From: Nocardia grenadensis NBRC 108939
GTDB lineage: Bacteria; Actinomycetota; Actinomycetes; Mycobacteriales; Mycobacteriaceae
DNA: 64,000 nt
Assembly (NCBI RefSeq): GCF_001613445.1
Contig: NZ_BDCJ01000020.1
Span: 1-64,000, forward strand
Direction: 5' to 3'
Shown: positions 50,939 to 59,369 of the stretch, one piece after another
How the letters are laid out: the number at the start of each line of letters is the position of its first letter
How positions within the stretch are numbered: position 1 is the stretch's first letter
Notes under the pieces: generated by a model
The model's database searches: none
Seen by the model: only the letters and a program-made list of their open reading frames with translations
What the model was told of the DNA's origin: nothing
Position numbers and translations under genes: made by a program

Positions 50939-53007
50939 GCGCCGGTTTCGGCCAGTCACCGACCCAGATGTCGGTGGACAGCAAAGTCTCCGCGACCGAC
51001 CACGCACAGGTGGGTCAGCAGGTCGGCGTGCAATTCGCCGGTTCCGTACTGCACAACGCGACGATCTACACCACAGAGTTGGGCGATCCGCCCGACCGCC
51101 TGCATGAAGTTGCCAGGGCTCATCTGGACGGCGGTAATCCCCGCCGAGCCGAGGAGATATTGCACGGTCTGTTCATGGATAACCAGGGGACCACTGAACG
51201 TGCCTATCTCTACGTCCTTTCCATACTCAGCGACCGGCCGTTTACCGAGGTCACCGCAGTGTTATCCGACGAGATCGGCACAGCCATGAAGGTGGCCGCG
51301 AGCCACCGGAAGGACGAGTGGCGTGACGCACTCGATGTAATCGATTCGCTCCTGCGCTACGCGCACGCCGAGTTCGTGGAGGGGGTCATAGCGCAGGAAC
51401 TCAGCGTCGCGCTGGATGCGTTCGGCTCGCTGGCCCCGGCTCGGCAGGACGAAATCGACAGGCATTTGAACTTGATTCTCAGCGGTGCTGTGCAGGAGCG
51501 GCTTACCAGTGAGCGCAAGTACCAGGTCGCGGTGGAACGGATGAGTGGCGACCGTGTCCGGCGGGCATGGATGTTCTTCGAAGCCAACCCCCGACCGCCT
51601 ATGAAGTGGCAGATACCGCCTGTTCGCCCCACCACGACCGAGTGGCGGGACGTAATCCTCGGCTCCGCGGCGATGGCGTGGGCGATTGTTTGCGTAGGCG
51701 TCGTCGGGGTAAGCATCGGTGCCGTGGTCGGGCTGGTGGCTATCGCGATCGGCGCTTCGTTTGTGCTGAGATCTACGCTCGAGCAGGAGGCTTCTGAGCG
51801 CCACATCTGGAGCCTGCGGGCGAATCATCAGATGCTGCCTTATCAGCAGGCCACGAGGTTCGACAGACTGATTGACCAGTGCTTCAGAGAGCAGCTTCCA
51901 GGAAGTCTCTGGGGAGAAGTCACCGTAGGCTACCGGGGATACCTCAAACGTAGGTTGCAACACCAATACTACGGTGAGGAGATCTACCCCGGCGAGCTGA
52001 AATGGCTGATCATGTGGCATGTCATGCGAGCCGGCCAACAATTTTCCTACCCATCGCCGACACCCCCCGCCCCGCATCGCGCGGCAAGCTACCGGGCCAT
52101 CGGTATAGTCGTATGGATAACCGGCCTGGTCTGGATGGTATTCGCTGGCCAACCCGTGGCGGCTTTTCTCGCCGTAGGTGGTTGGTGGGGTGTTCGCGGC
52201 ATCGCTCGCATAGCTTCCGGCTCCCAGGTACGATCGCTGCTCGATCGGGACGCCGAAGCATTGCTTGCCGAAGAGTGGGCTTCATATCATCGCTGGATCG
52301 AAGTTCTTCGCGACCGTCCGCGGGATGCGGAGATGGCCCGCTGGCTGGCCCTTGACAAGGCCTTCCTCAAGGACGACGCGCTACGGCGAGCGAATTTGCG
52401 CGAGCGTGACCTGGTGACCCACGTAGTCCTGGCCGAACGAGCCCCTTTCGCGCGTAAGGGCAGGGTGACCGACGGCCCGGCTCGGTACGAGAAGTATCTG
52501 GTTCATGTCTTTCTGCTGACTCAATACGGAATACGCACTACGCGGACACATCTGAGTCTCGCTGAGGGTGAGGTGCGCAATGAACAACGTCAGATGTACA
52601 CCTACGACGCGGTGGCATCGGCTTCCGTCGAGGAGAGGGGCGTGCGTACCTTCCTGGCCGACGGTCGTCCGTTCGGCGATTGCCTCAAAGAAAGGGTGTT
52701 TCAGCTGACTTTGCTCAACGGCGTGCGCATTGCGGAGGTCAGGGAGAACGCCCGAGCAGTGGACGACAACTGGTTGACGGACGGCGAAGGGTTGGGCGAC
52801 GTGGTATCCGCACAGGCCTCGGGGTTCGACAGTGCCCTGCAGGTGCTGGAGGCGGTGGCCACCGAAGGCAGAGATTGGATAGTCCGTGACCGGGAGCGGA
52901 AGCAGCGATGGGCACGCAACTGGTGTACGGAACCTTCGTCGGAGCACGAGGAAGGACCAGGGTCAACTTTGGTCGGACCGTCCTACGTTGGAGAGCGTCA
53001 GGGTTAG
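50935..53007 (+). CDS. Large membrane protein sharing the adaptor motif
   Basis: A 690-residue protein that overlaps the nucleosidase gene by 4 bases (ATGA). Residues 16-35 carry the same motif as the nucleosidase tail (ATDHAQVGQQVGVQF). Residues about 50-210 are helical, possibly TPR-like (EVARAHLDGGNPRRAEEIL). Two hydrophobic blocks (about 238-278 and 388-427) are membrane hairpins, separated and followed by cytoplasmic regions; the C-terminal 200 residues form a mixed domain of unknown class. No P-loop is visible, so it is not a classical STAND NTPase. It is probably the sensor or scaffold that recruits the nucleosidase to the membrane. Confidence 0.75.
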   Translation: MSAGFGQSPTQMSVDSKVSATDHAQVGQQVGVQFAGSVLHNATIYTTELGDPPDRLHEVARAHLDGGNPRRAEEILHGLFMDNQGTTERAYLYVLSILSDRPFTEVTAVLSDEIGTAMKVAASHRKDEWRDALDVIDSLLRYAHAEFVEGVIAQELSVALDAFGSLAPARQDEIDRHLNLILSGAVQERLTSERKYQVAVERMSGDRVRRAWMFFEANPRPPMKWQIPPVRPTTTEWRDVILGSAAMAWAIVCVGVVGVSIGAVVGLVAIAIGASFVLRSTLEQEASERHIWSLRANHQMLPYQQATRFDRLIDQCFREQLPGSLWGEVTVGYRGYLKRRLQHQYYGEEIYPGELKWLIMWHVMRAGQQFSYPSPTPPAPHRAASYRAIGIVVWITGLVWMVFAGQPVAAFLAVGGWWGVRGIARIASGSQVRSLLDRDAEALLAEEWASYHRWIEVLRDRPRDAEMARWLALDKAFLKDDALRRANLRERDLVTHVVLAERAPFARKGRVTDGPARYEKYLVHVFLLTQYGIRTTRTHLSLAEGEVRNEQRQMYTYDAVASASVEERGVRTFLADGRPFGDCLKERVFQLTLLNGVRIAEVRENARAVDDNWLTDGEGLGDVVSAQASGFDSALQVLEAVATEGRDWIVRDRERKQRWARNWCTEPSSEHEEGPGSTLVGPSYVGERQG

Positions 53008-53150
53008 CTGGTCACCGTTGCACGAACCCGGTCCGATGGATGGGGGTCGGGTCGGCAAGCTTTACAGACGAACAGAGTGAGTGAAGACACTGTCATGGTC
53101 GCCGAGCTGCGTGACTGGATACGCCCGTCGCTCAACGCACAGGAGTGGAT

Positions 53151-53402
53151 ATGCGGGTCGCGGTGACCGGGCATATGAACATCACTGAGGAAACCGCAGT
53201 GCTGATGCGCGAGGAGATCATTCGGCTGCTCGCCGAGGTTACCGATCTGTTGGCGGTGAGCTGTATCGCGCGTGGGGCCGATTCGGCGGTCGCTCGAGCA
53301 GCACTGGAGGGTGGTCGGATCGAGGTGGTCTTGCCCACCCGGAACTACGGCGCGGCCGATGAGTTTGCGACTTCCGGCCGGTCGAAGCTCGTGACACCCT
53401 AG
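53151..53402 (+). pseudogene. Truncated SLOG-family gene
   Basis: An 83-residue frame begins MRVAVTGHMNITEETAVLMR and contains VSCIARGADSAVARAALEGG and IEVVLPTRNYGA, the first half of the Rossmann-like SLOG (LOG/DprA-related) domain found in actinobacterial conflict loci. The second half (the acidic ADP-ribose-binding region) is missing; after about residue 68 the sequence is unrelated and stops 14 bases before the DHFR-like gene. AGGAG precedes the ATG. It looks cut by recombination at the DHFR junction. Confidence 0.7.
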
Positions 53403-53416
53403 GAAAGGACACCGTC

Positions 53417-54021
53417 ATGCCTGAGCTTCTCGTCGACTTCATCACCTCGCTCGACGGCTACGCATCAGGACAAGGATGGCCCGGTTTCTGGGGCCTGGAG
53501 GGCCCGGAGTATCTCGCGTGGCTCGGCGAGCAGCCGAGGTCACCTACCTGATGGGAGCGAACACCTACCGTCTGATGTCGGGCTTCGCCGCCGGCGAGGT
53601 CCCGGAGGGCCAAGAGGAGTTCAGGCCCGAAGAAGAGGCGTCGGTCGATGAACTCACGCAAGCGTCCAAGGTGGTGTTCTCCTCCTCCCTGGAGGAGCCG
53701 CTGACGTGGGCCAACTCCACGCTGGTCCGCGACGACGCCGTCGAGGCGGTCCGCGCCATGAAGTCGAGTGGCTCGGGGCTCCTCAGCACGATCGGCAGCC
53801 TCGGCCTGAGCCGGTCCCTGCTGCGAGCCGGGCTCGTCGACCGCTTCCGGGTGGTGATGTTCCCGGTGATCACCGGGGCGACGGGCGAGGAACGCATCTA
53901 CGACGGCTATCCGGACGTCGCTCTCGACATGACCGAGCACCGTACCTTCGATGGCCGCATCCAGCTGGTCGAGTACAAGCCCCGCGTGCTCGAGCACCCG
54001 CCGCTCGGCGCCCCCGCGTGA
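53417..54021 (+). pseudogene. Frameshifted DHFR/RibD-C-like gene
   Basis: From ATG 53417 (MPELLVDFITSLDGYASG, the usual dihydrofolate-reductase-like N-terminus) one frame runs to about 53535; then a one-base deletion moves the rest to another frame, which continues VTYLMGANTYRLMSG to VEYKPRVLEHPPLGAPA. Restoring one G would give a 201-residue complete protein of the family. AAAGGA precedes the ATG. The 3' end is duplicated at 47326-47480. It could be a sequencing error. Confidence 0.8.
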
Positions 54022-54085
54022 AAACTCCTGTCCGCCGGTCCGGCCCACACTCACACTGCATGCCGCCTCGGTACAGTGACTTCGT

Positions 54086-55000
54086 ATGACCGGCACCGAG
54101 CTGGAGATCACCGCAGACCTGGTCCGCGACCTGCTGCGGGAGCAGCATCCCGACCTCGCGGGCCTGACCATCCGCGAGGTGGCGGGTGGCTGGGGCAACC
54201 AGATGTGGCGTCTCGGGGACGAGTTGGCCGTACGCATGCAGCGTATGGACCCCACCTCGGACCTGCAGCTGAAGGAGCGGCGGTGGCTACCCGCGCTGGC
54301 CCCGCGCCTGCCGCTGCCGGTGCCGACCCCGGTGCGATTCGGTGAACCGTCCGAGCGTTTCCCCAAGCACTGGACCGTGATGACGTGGGTTCCCGGCGAG
54401 CCGCTCGACCACGCCACGATCAGCCGCGGCGCCCATGCGGCCGATACGCTGGCAGCTTTCCTCCGGGCGCTGCACGTTCCCGCACCCGCCGAGGCGCCGA
54501 TCGCCACCGACCGCGGCGCCCATCCCAGGGACTGCACAGATGGCTTCGAAGCCTTCTGCCGAGCCGTCGCCCCTGCCGACCGCGCCGCCGACGTCCGGGC
54601 GGTCTGGGACGATGCCGTCGCCGCCGGCGTGTGGGCGGGCCCGCCGGTGTGGGTGCACGGCGACCTCCATCCCGCGAACGTCGTCGTCTCGGACGGAACA
54701 CTCTCGGGCATAGTCGACTTCGGTGACCTGTTCGCCGGTGACCCGGCGTGGGACCTCGCCGCCGCCTGGGTCCTGCTGCCCGCGGACATGGCCACACGGT
54801 TCTTCGACAGCTACGCGCTCGCGGACGAGGCGGGGATCCGGCGGGCCCGCGGACTGGCGGCCATGAAGAGTTTGTTCCTGATGCTCATGGGGCAGAACGG
54901 AGATCGGGGCCTGCCGGGCGGAAAACCGCACTGGGGGCCGGTGGGCCGAGCGGCACTCGAGCGTGTTCTGTTCTGCTCGTCGGGACGGTCGTGTTGCTGA
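54086..55000 (+). CDS. Aminoglycoside phosphotransferase-like kinase
   Basis: A 304-residue APH/ChoK-family kinase. It has the nucleotide region EVAGGWGNQMWRLGDELAVR, the catalytic loop VHGDLHPANVVV with the base Asp, and the metal-binding IVDFGDLFAGDPAWDLA. These enzymes phosphorylate antibiotics or small metabolites using ATP or GTP; the subtype is unknown. The last about ten residues (LFCSSGRSCC) are unlike the family and may reflect a small frameshift near the stop. Confidence 0.9.
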   Translation: MTGTELEITADLVRDLLREQHPDLAGLTIREVAGGWGNQMWRLGDELAVRMQRMDPTSDLQLKERRWLPALAPRLPLPVPTPVRFGEPSERFPKHWTVMTWVPGEPLDHATISRGAHAADTLAAFLRALHVPAPAEAPIATDRGAHPRDCTDGFEAFCRAVAPADRAADVRAVWDDAVAAGVWAGPPVWVHGDLHPANVVVSDGTLSGIVDFGDLFAGDPAWDLAAAWVLLPADMATRFFDSYALADEAGIRRARGLAAMKSLFLMLMGQNGDRGLPGGKPHWGPVGRAALERVLFCSSGRSCC

Positions 55001-55397
55001 TCGCCGCCCGGGGGCTGGACGCGCTCGTTTCGGGTGACCGACACCCGGAACCGCTGCATCGGCGGTTTCCGCTCGGTGGGGATGGCCATCGAAAGTCCTC
55101 TCGCCGTTGTGCAGTACGGCGAGACTACGAACGAGCCGAGCCGCGTCGCATCACTCCCCGGGAGACTTCCCGGTAGTACTCGAGGGGGACACCGTACTGT
55201 CCGCTCGCCCTTCGGTCAGGCCCGCGAGGCGAGGCTTCGCGAGGCGTGCGAGTCCGGCGTCGGCGACATCGGTGAGAACGCGACGACCGCGTGCTGCCTG
55301 TTACCCGTACCCAAGGTCGTCACTATCGTGAACGAGAGAGTCACCATTCAGCCACTCGGGATAGTGGCCTCGCGAATCGGAAAGACGGCATCGGATC
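55001..55397. other. Gap before arfB
   Basis: About 400 bases with no convincing gene. A minus-strand frame near 55100-55180 reads QYGVPLEYYREVSRGV and may be the end of a lost gene. Nothing else seen. Confidence 0.3.
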
Positions 55398-55826
55398 ATG
55401 GCAGAAGACCTGACCGTGACTCGGACGCTGGTGATACCCGCCGCCGAGTTACGCGAGCGGTTCTCACGCTCGTCCGGCCCGGGCGGGCAGCACGTCAACA
55501 CCACCGACAGCCGGGTCGAGCTGTTATTCGACCTCGCCAACTCGCCCTCCGTGCCGGAGTCGCTGCGTACCCGGATGCTCGATCGCCTGGCGACCCGCCT
55601 GGTCGACGGGGTGCTCACGATCGCCGCTTCGGAGCACCGCGCACAACTGCAGAACCGCGCAGCCGCCCGCGAACGCCTGGCCGCGTTACTGCGCGACGCC
55701 GCTGCCCCTCCGCCGCCCGTTCGCCGCGCCACCAAGCCCTCGCGCGGCGCGAAGGAACGTCGCATCGCCGCGAAGAAACGACGCGGCATCACCAAGCGAA
55801 AGCGCCGTGCCTTTCCCGACGACTAG
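55398..55826 (+). CDS. arfB: Peptidyl-tRNA hydrolase ArfB
   Basis: A 142-residue class I release-factor-like protein. The catalytic GGQ is at residues 29-31 (SSGPGGQHVNTTDSRVEL), followed by a helical part and a strongly basic C-terminal tail (GAKERRIAAKKRRGITKRKR) that enters the mRNA channel. It releases peptides from ribosomes stalled without a stop codon. Complete and of normal length. Confidence 0.95.
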   Translation: MAEDLTVTRTLVIPAAELRERFSRSSGPGGQHVNTTDSRVELLFDLANSPSVPESLRTRMLDRLATRLVDGVLTIAASEHRAQLQNRAAARERLAALLRDAAAPPPPVRRATKPSRGAKERRIAAKKRRGITKRKRRAFPDD

Positions 55827-56267
55827 CCAGATCGGTGTGAGTGCCCAGTACACATTGACAATGGAAGCCGCGCAGATGGTCTCTCCGCGGGCGATCATGT
55901 CTACCGCCTCGTCGAGTGGCAACCATCGGGCCCTCGACGACCGTTTCGGCAGCACCCACCATACTGGGATGGGCAGACATGGACGGCGGATCGGCGAGGG
56001 TTTCCTGGACGCAGGCTCGGTGATAATTTGCGCGAGTACGCCTTTGCGCGTGTCCATTCCTTCCTCGGCTTACGCTGTGCTACCCATGCTTGCCGAACCT
56101 GCCCCGCGCGTGGATGACTCCTCCCCGGGGGGATCTCTGCCGGTGTAGAACCGCTGACCGAACCGGAGGGGGCAGGGGGTAGGAGCGCGCCCGCCGGAAA
56201 TCCGGCGGTAGGCACCTCGTCGCGGACCAGGCGTCGCGGTGACACCAGCCGTGCGAAGCTGGGCGGC
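55827..56267 (-). pseudogene. NUDIX 3' fragment in a gap
   Basis: The minus strand reads ARWLPLDEAVDMIARGETIC then AASIVNVYWAL (near 55840-55940), the C-terminal end of a NUDIX hydrolase (W.PLDEA..MI..GEI..AA.V). No NUDIX box is upstream, so only the 3' end remains. A related fragment lies at 57576-57780. Confidence 0.5.
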
Positions 56268-56774
56268 GTGACTTCCGACATGCTGCCGGTCGGCGATCGC
56301 CTTGACCGCATCCGCGCTTTGCTGTCCGGCTTGAACGGACCGCTCGGCAATGGGGAGATGCACGCGTGGGCGAATCTCGGCGAGCCGGCGCGGATGCCCC
56401 GTGAGGTGTTCGACCTGATCGAAGGCCTCGGTGTTCTCGAGCGCTGGTACCCCAAGGTGCCGGTAGACGTTCCGGAATCCTCTGCGGAACTGGCTGACCG
56501 CCTCACCGAGATCGATGTGGACGGTGCTGTGCACCGGCTGATCGGCCTTGCCTCGACCACGCTCGCCTACGGCTCGCGCGGACGCTATGACCAGGCCAAG
56601 GCAGCTGAGGTGTTCGGTTCGCTGGTCCGCCTCCTCGGGCATGGAAGCCGCTGGTGGAGTAACACCGACGGCGCCGGCGGGTGGAACCCCGTGACACGGC
56701 ACGTGTTCGACGCGGTGGTGATCGGTGTAGGCAGCGGGATCGTCGTCACGATTCTCGTTTTCGACGAAGACTGA
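56268..56774 (+). CDS. Hypothetical protein
   Basis: A 168-residue protein with a conserved-looking core: DRLDRIRALLSGLNGPLGNG, REVFDLIEGLGVLERWYPKV and VHRLIGLASTTLAYGSRGRY. It ends in a hydrophobic segment (VVIGVGSGIVVTILV), possibly a C-terminal membrane anchor. GTG start. No named family recognised; a perfect hairpin follows the stop. Confidence 0.6.
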   Translation: MTSDMLPVGDRLDRIRALLSGLNGPLGNGEMHAWANLGEPARMPREVFDLIEGLGVLERWYPKVPVDVPESSAELADRLTEIDVDGAVHRLIGLASTTLAYGSRGRYDQAKAAEVFGSLVRLLGHGSRWWSNTDGAGGWNPVTRHVFDAVVIGVGSGIVVTILVFDED

Positions 56775-56819
56775 TCCGATCGCGGAACCGTCATCACGCC
56801 AGGGCGAGTCACAGTCTCC

Positions 56820-56844
56820 GGCAGATAGTGGGTCACTATCTGCC
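56820..56844. terminator. Perfect 11-bp stem hairpin
   Basis: GGCAGATAGTG (56820-56830) and CACTATCTGCC (56834-56844) are perfect inverse repeats with a 3-base loop, 46 bases after the upstream stop. It can serve as a terminator on either strand, or as an operator because it is palindromic. Confidence 0.6.
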
Positions 56845-57183
56845 ATAAATCGCTACCGCCGGATTTCTGGCGGATGAGCCTCTACCCCGGTCAGGTCAAG
56901 GGCATTCTGGCAGACTCGACCCGACGCTACGCGGTGGCGGCGGTCGATTCGAGAGTCGGACGGCAACTCCTTCGAGCCGACGATATGGGGGAGGACGGAA
57001 AGCGGGTCTACCTGCGCAGGAGGGGCAGGCGAGGAAGGCCGGATCATCGGCGAGCGCGGTTTGTGGCTTGCTCCGACCGATACCCGAAAGCGAGCATTAC
57101 ACCGGCCGATACGACATTATGGTCGCGGATCTGACTACTCAGGTCACACACTCGTCGTCGACTGATCAGGAATCTGCGCGCAT
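56845..57183. other. Intergenic region
   Basis: About 340 bases between the hairpin and the signal-peptide gene. No gene seen; the last 60 bases are the leader of the next gene. Confidence 0.35.
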
Positions 57184-57549
57184 ATGTTGAAGAAATCGAC
57201 CCGCACCGTGCTCGGCAGCGTCATTGCCGCGCAACTCATTGTCGGTTCAGTGGGCGTCGCGGCGGCCGAGCCCGCCCCGGCGCCCGCGCCGGTCGCGCCG
57301 GTGCAAGCACCCGATGCCGCGGGGTCCGGGGCGGTGACGCCCATCGCGGCGTGCATGGCGCCCGGCGACTCCATCGAACTCCGGGCCGGCCTGGGCGCCC
57401 TGCTCGGGACCGGGAGCGGCGCGATCGCAGGGCTGCCCCTCGCCATTGTTGGGGCCATCCCGCTCGGGATCATCGGCGGCGTGATCGGCGCCATGGTCGG
57501 CTCGACCACCTACGCCCAGGACGCCTGGCGGGCTCCGAAGGGCTGCTGA
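57184..57549 (+). CDS. Small secreted Ala/Pro/Gly-rich protein
   Basis: A 121-residue protein with a signal peptide (MLKKSTRTVLGSVIAAQLIV to AAAEP), a short Ala-Pro linker, and a C-terminal part of two hydrophobic Gly-rich helices (GLGALLGTGSGAIAGLPLAI, PLGIIGGVIGAMVGS). It may be a cell-envelope protein that inserts in the membrane. This type is frequent in Nocardia; function unknown. Confidence 0.75.
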   Translation: MLKKSTRTVLGSVIAAQLIVGSVGVAAAEPAPAPAPVAPVQAPDAAGSGAVTPIAACMAPGDSIELRAGLGALLGTGSGAIAGLPLAIVGAIPLGIIGGVIGAMVGSTTYAQDAWRAPKGC

Positions 57550-57575
57550 TCGGACGGGGCCGCGGGGTCAGCCCT

Positions 57576-57780
57576 TGACGGGGCAGGTGGCGTCGAGCCA
57601 ATCGGTGAACGAAGGTCCGCCGATTCGGGCGTGCGCCCGGCCACCGACCCGCGGTCCTCCGGCAGCGCCCGATACACACCAGCTACGGTCGCGGCGCCGA
57701 CGATCTCGCCGCGGTCGATCATCCGCTTCGTCGAGCGGAACCCACCGGATCATTTCGGCCTCGTTGATATTCGGCCGTGG
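57576..57780 (-). pseudogene. Second NUDIX 3' fragment
   Basis: One frame reads INEAEMIRWVPLDEA and the next reads RMIDRGEIVGAATVAGVYRALPE, separated by a frameshift near 57720. Joined, they form the same NUDIX end as at 55840-55940. It abuts the end of the lipoprotein gene, which probably lost its own 3' end here. Confidence 0.55.
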
Positions 57781-58070
57781 AAGACGAGGATATTTCCCTG
57801 TTGCATGAACGTCTCGTCCATGTCGATCTTGCCCCCGACCTGGCGCTCGACGTAGTCGCGGGAGACCGGCTGATGCGACACATAAACGGAGTCCCAATCG
57901 CCGCCGGTCAGCTCGTGGAGGCTGACCGACCCACCATTCTGGCGGAGGTCGGCCAGTTGGGTCGACAGTGTCCGATCTTCTTCCAAGGCAACCCCTTCAT
58001 CATCGGAACACGCAGTCAGCGTCAGCGCAGCGCATACGAACAACGTGAGCAGTACCGTCTTAGCTGTCAT
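57750..58070 (-). CDS. Lipoprotein beside the ESX effector
   Basis: A 106-residue lipoprotein. The signal is KTVLLTLFVCAALTLTAC with a lipobox Cys at about residue 20. The rest is short and acidic, ending at the junction with a NUDIX fragment, so its C-terminus is probably truncated. Its start overlaps the end of the effector gene by 11 bases, so the two are coupled; an immunity or accessory role is a reasonable inference. The ATG is at 58070. Confidence 0.6.
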   Translation of the reverse strand: MTAKTVLLTLFVCAALTLTACSDDEGVALEEDRTLSTQLADLRQNGGSVSLHELTGGDWDSVYVSHQPVSRDYVERQVGGKIDMDETFMQQGNILVFHGRISTRPK

Positions 58071-59214
58071 ACGTGCCGTAACTTTCGCCGTCGCTTCCCG
58101 GGTTGTACCCGCCCGAGGTGAACTCCGTGTCGGTGGGCGGAGGTTTGGTGCCGCCTGTCGCCGGTGGCCCTTCGACACGGCCCGTCTCACCGAGGGCGAC
58201 CTGGTCGCTCGGCGTCAGCATACCGTCCGGTCCGACGACTACCATGTCCCCACGGAGAACAGCTTCTTTGACGTATGTGGCCAATTCTTCGGGGCTTGCG
58301 TCGGGATGTTCGGCGGCGATTCTGCGCCCCACCGCATTGTTGTGAAGGTCCATCGCTTCGGCGGACGCCGCATTGGTGTTCACTCCCTCGTGGGCGTTGG
58401 TGTACTCCTGTGCGAACTCTGGTCCGAACCGGTTGACCAGCATCGCGTTCCAGTAGGCGTGCCGGAACGCGTCCGAGTGTCCATCGGTGATTCCCGCGCT
58501 GTCGAACACGTTCTCCGACTCGTGAATCGCGGTCTTGTAGATGCCGTAGGCATCGCGAGCACCCATGAGCCCGAGATCGTCCAGTAGACGCGCTTCCTCG
58601 GCTGTCATCTTCTGGCTACCGAATGGCCAGCTGAGTGGTGGTTTCGGCCAGGTCGTCATGCCATCAGGGTCGACGGGGACGTTGAACCGAGCGAGGAGGT
58701 CGTCGTGGAACAGCTTGGCGAGTGTTTGTCGCCGATTGTTGGTCGATTGCTCGTCGATGAAGTTTCCTGATCCGAGCGGGTCACCTGCCGCGCGTATCAG
58801 ACCCGCCTGGTGCAGGATGTCGATCTGAAGCCGGGAGACCTCTTGGACCAGCGCATCGTATGCGACCCGGATCGCATCCTGATGGGTCTTGACCTGTGTC
58901 TCGTCAATTCCGTGCACGGTCCAGTCGTCGTCGATGCGGAGACCCGCTTCTACTGCGTCGTCGACCTTGCCGCGGAGTACGCCGCGAAGAGAAGTCGGGT
59001 CGGTTGCCGCGTTCTTGATGATCCCAGGCACGTCGGAGATTTCGTAGTAGACGCGACGGGATTGGTCGTGGTCTTCGGATATGCGCTCGTACGCTGCGTT
59101 GTAGGCGGCTCCCTGCCAATGGGTTCCGGCGTCGGTGAAGTAGTTGCGGGTGCTGTCGATGGCCTGCATCGCCTGCTCGTTGATGGTGTTCAGAGCGTCG
59201 GCCCAGTCGTTCAT
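58060..59214 (-). CDS. ESX-type DUF6973 effector
   Basis: A 384-residue protein. The N-terminal about 110 residues are helical and WXG100-like (MNDWADALNTINEQAMQAID, then GTHWQGAAYNAAYERI), the usual T7SS/ESX targeting module. After a linker, DUF6973 spans about 240-320 with DGHSDAFRHAYWNAML (H246, D248, H252) and AMDLHNNAVGRRIAAEHPDASPEEL; the conserved His/Asp/Glu pattern suggests a metal-type hydrolase or toxin. A Gly/Pro tail follows. It is likely a secreted antibacterial or surface effector. The downstream lipoprotein may be its immunity partner. Confidence 0.82.
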   Translation of the reverse strand: MNDWADALNTINEQAMQAIDSTRNYFTDAGTHWQGAAYNAAYERISEDHDQSRRVYYEISDVPGIIKNAATDPTSLRGVLRGKVDDAVEAGLRIDDDWTVHGIDETQVKTHQDAIRVAYDALVQEVSRLQIDILHQAGLIRAAGDPLGSGNFIDEQSTNNRRQTLAKLFHDDLLARFNVPVDPDGMTTWPKPPLSWPFGSQKMTAEEARLLDDLGLMGARDAYGIYKTAIHESENVFDSAGITDGHSDAFRHAYWNAMLVNRFGPEFAQEYTNAHEGVNTNAASAEAMDLHNNAVGRRIAAEHPDASPEELATYVKEAVLRGDMVVVGPDGMLTPSDQVALGETGRVEGPPATGGTKPPPTDTEFTSGGYNPGSDGESYGTYDS

Positions 59215-59226
59215 GGCTGCGAGGTC

Positions 59227-59327
59227 CTAGCGCTCCAGCTGGGATTTCGAAATCTTCATCAGCTCTGCGCAGGCTTGAAGTCGAGTTCGTTCATTCTGGT
59301 CGCGAACCCTTCATCGGTCATACTCAT
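59227..59327 (-). pseudogene. Frameshifted small partner gene
   Basis: From ATG 59327 the frame reads MSMTDEGFATRMNELDFKPA then a stop, while another frame continues AELMKISKSQLER to a stop at 59227. Joined they form a small helical protein directly upstream of the effector, as expected of a short T7SS partner. The broken frame suggests decay or a sequencing error. Confidence 0.4.
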
Positions 59328-59369
59328 GTCGTTCGCGCATGCTCGCGTCGCTCCGGCGACAGCCCGCAT

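Noticed and set aside
53094..53164. Short frame beginning MVAELRDWIRPSLNAQ upstream of the SLOG fragment
   Set aside because: Only 23 codons, overlaps the SLOG start and has no clear ribosome-binding site; too little evidence.
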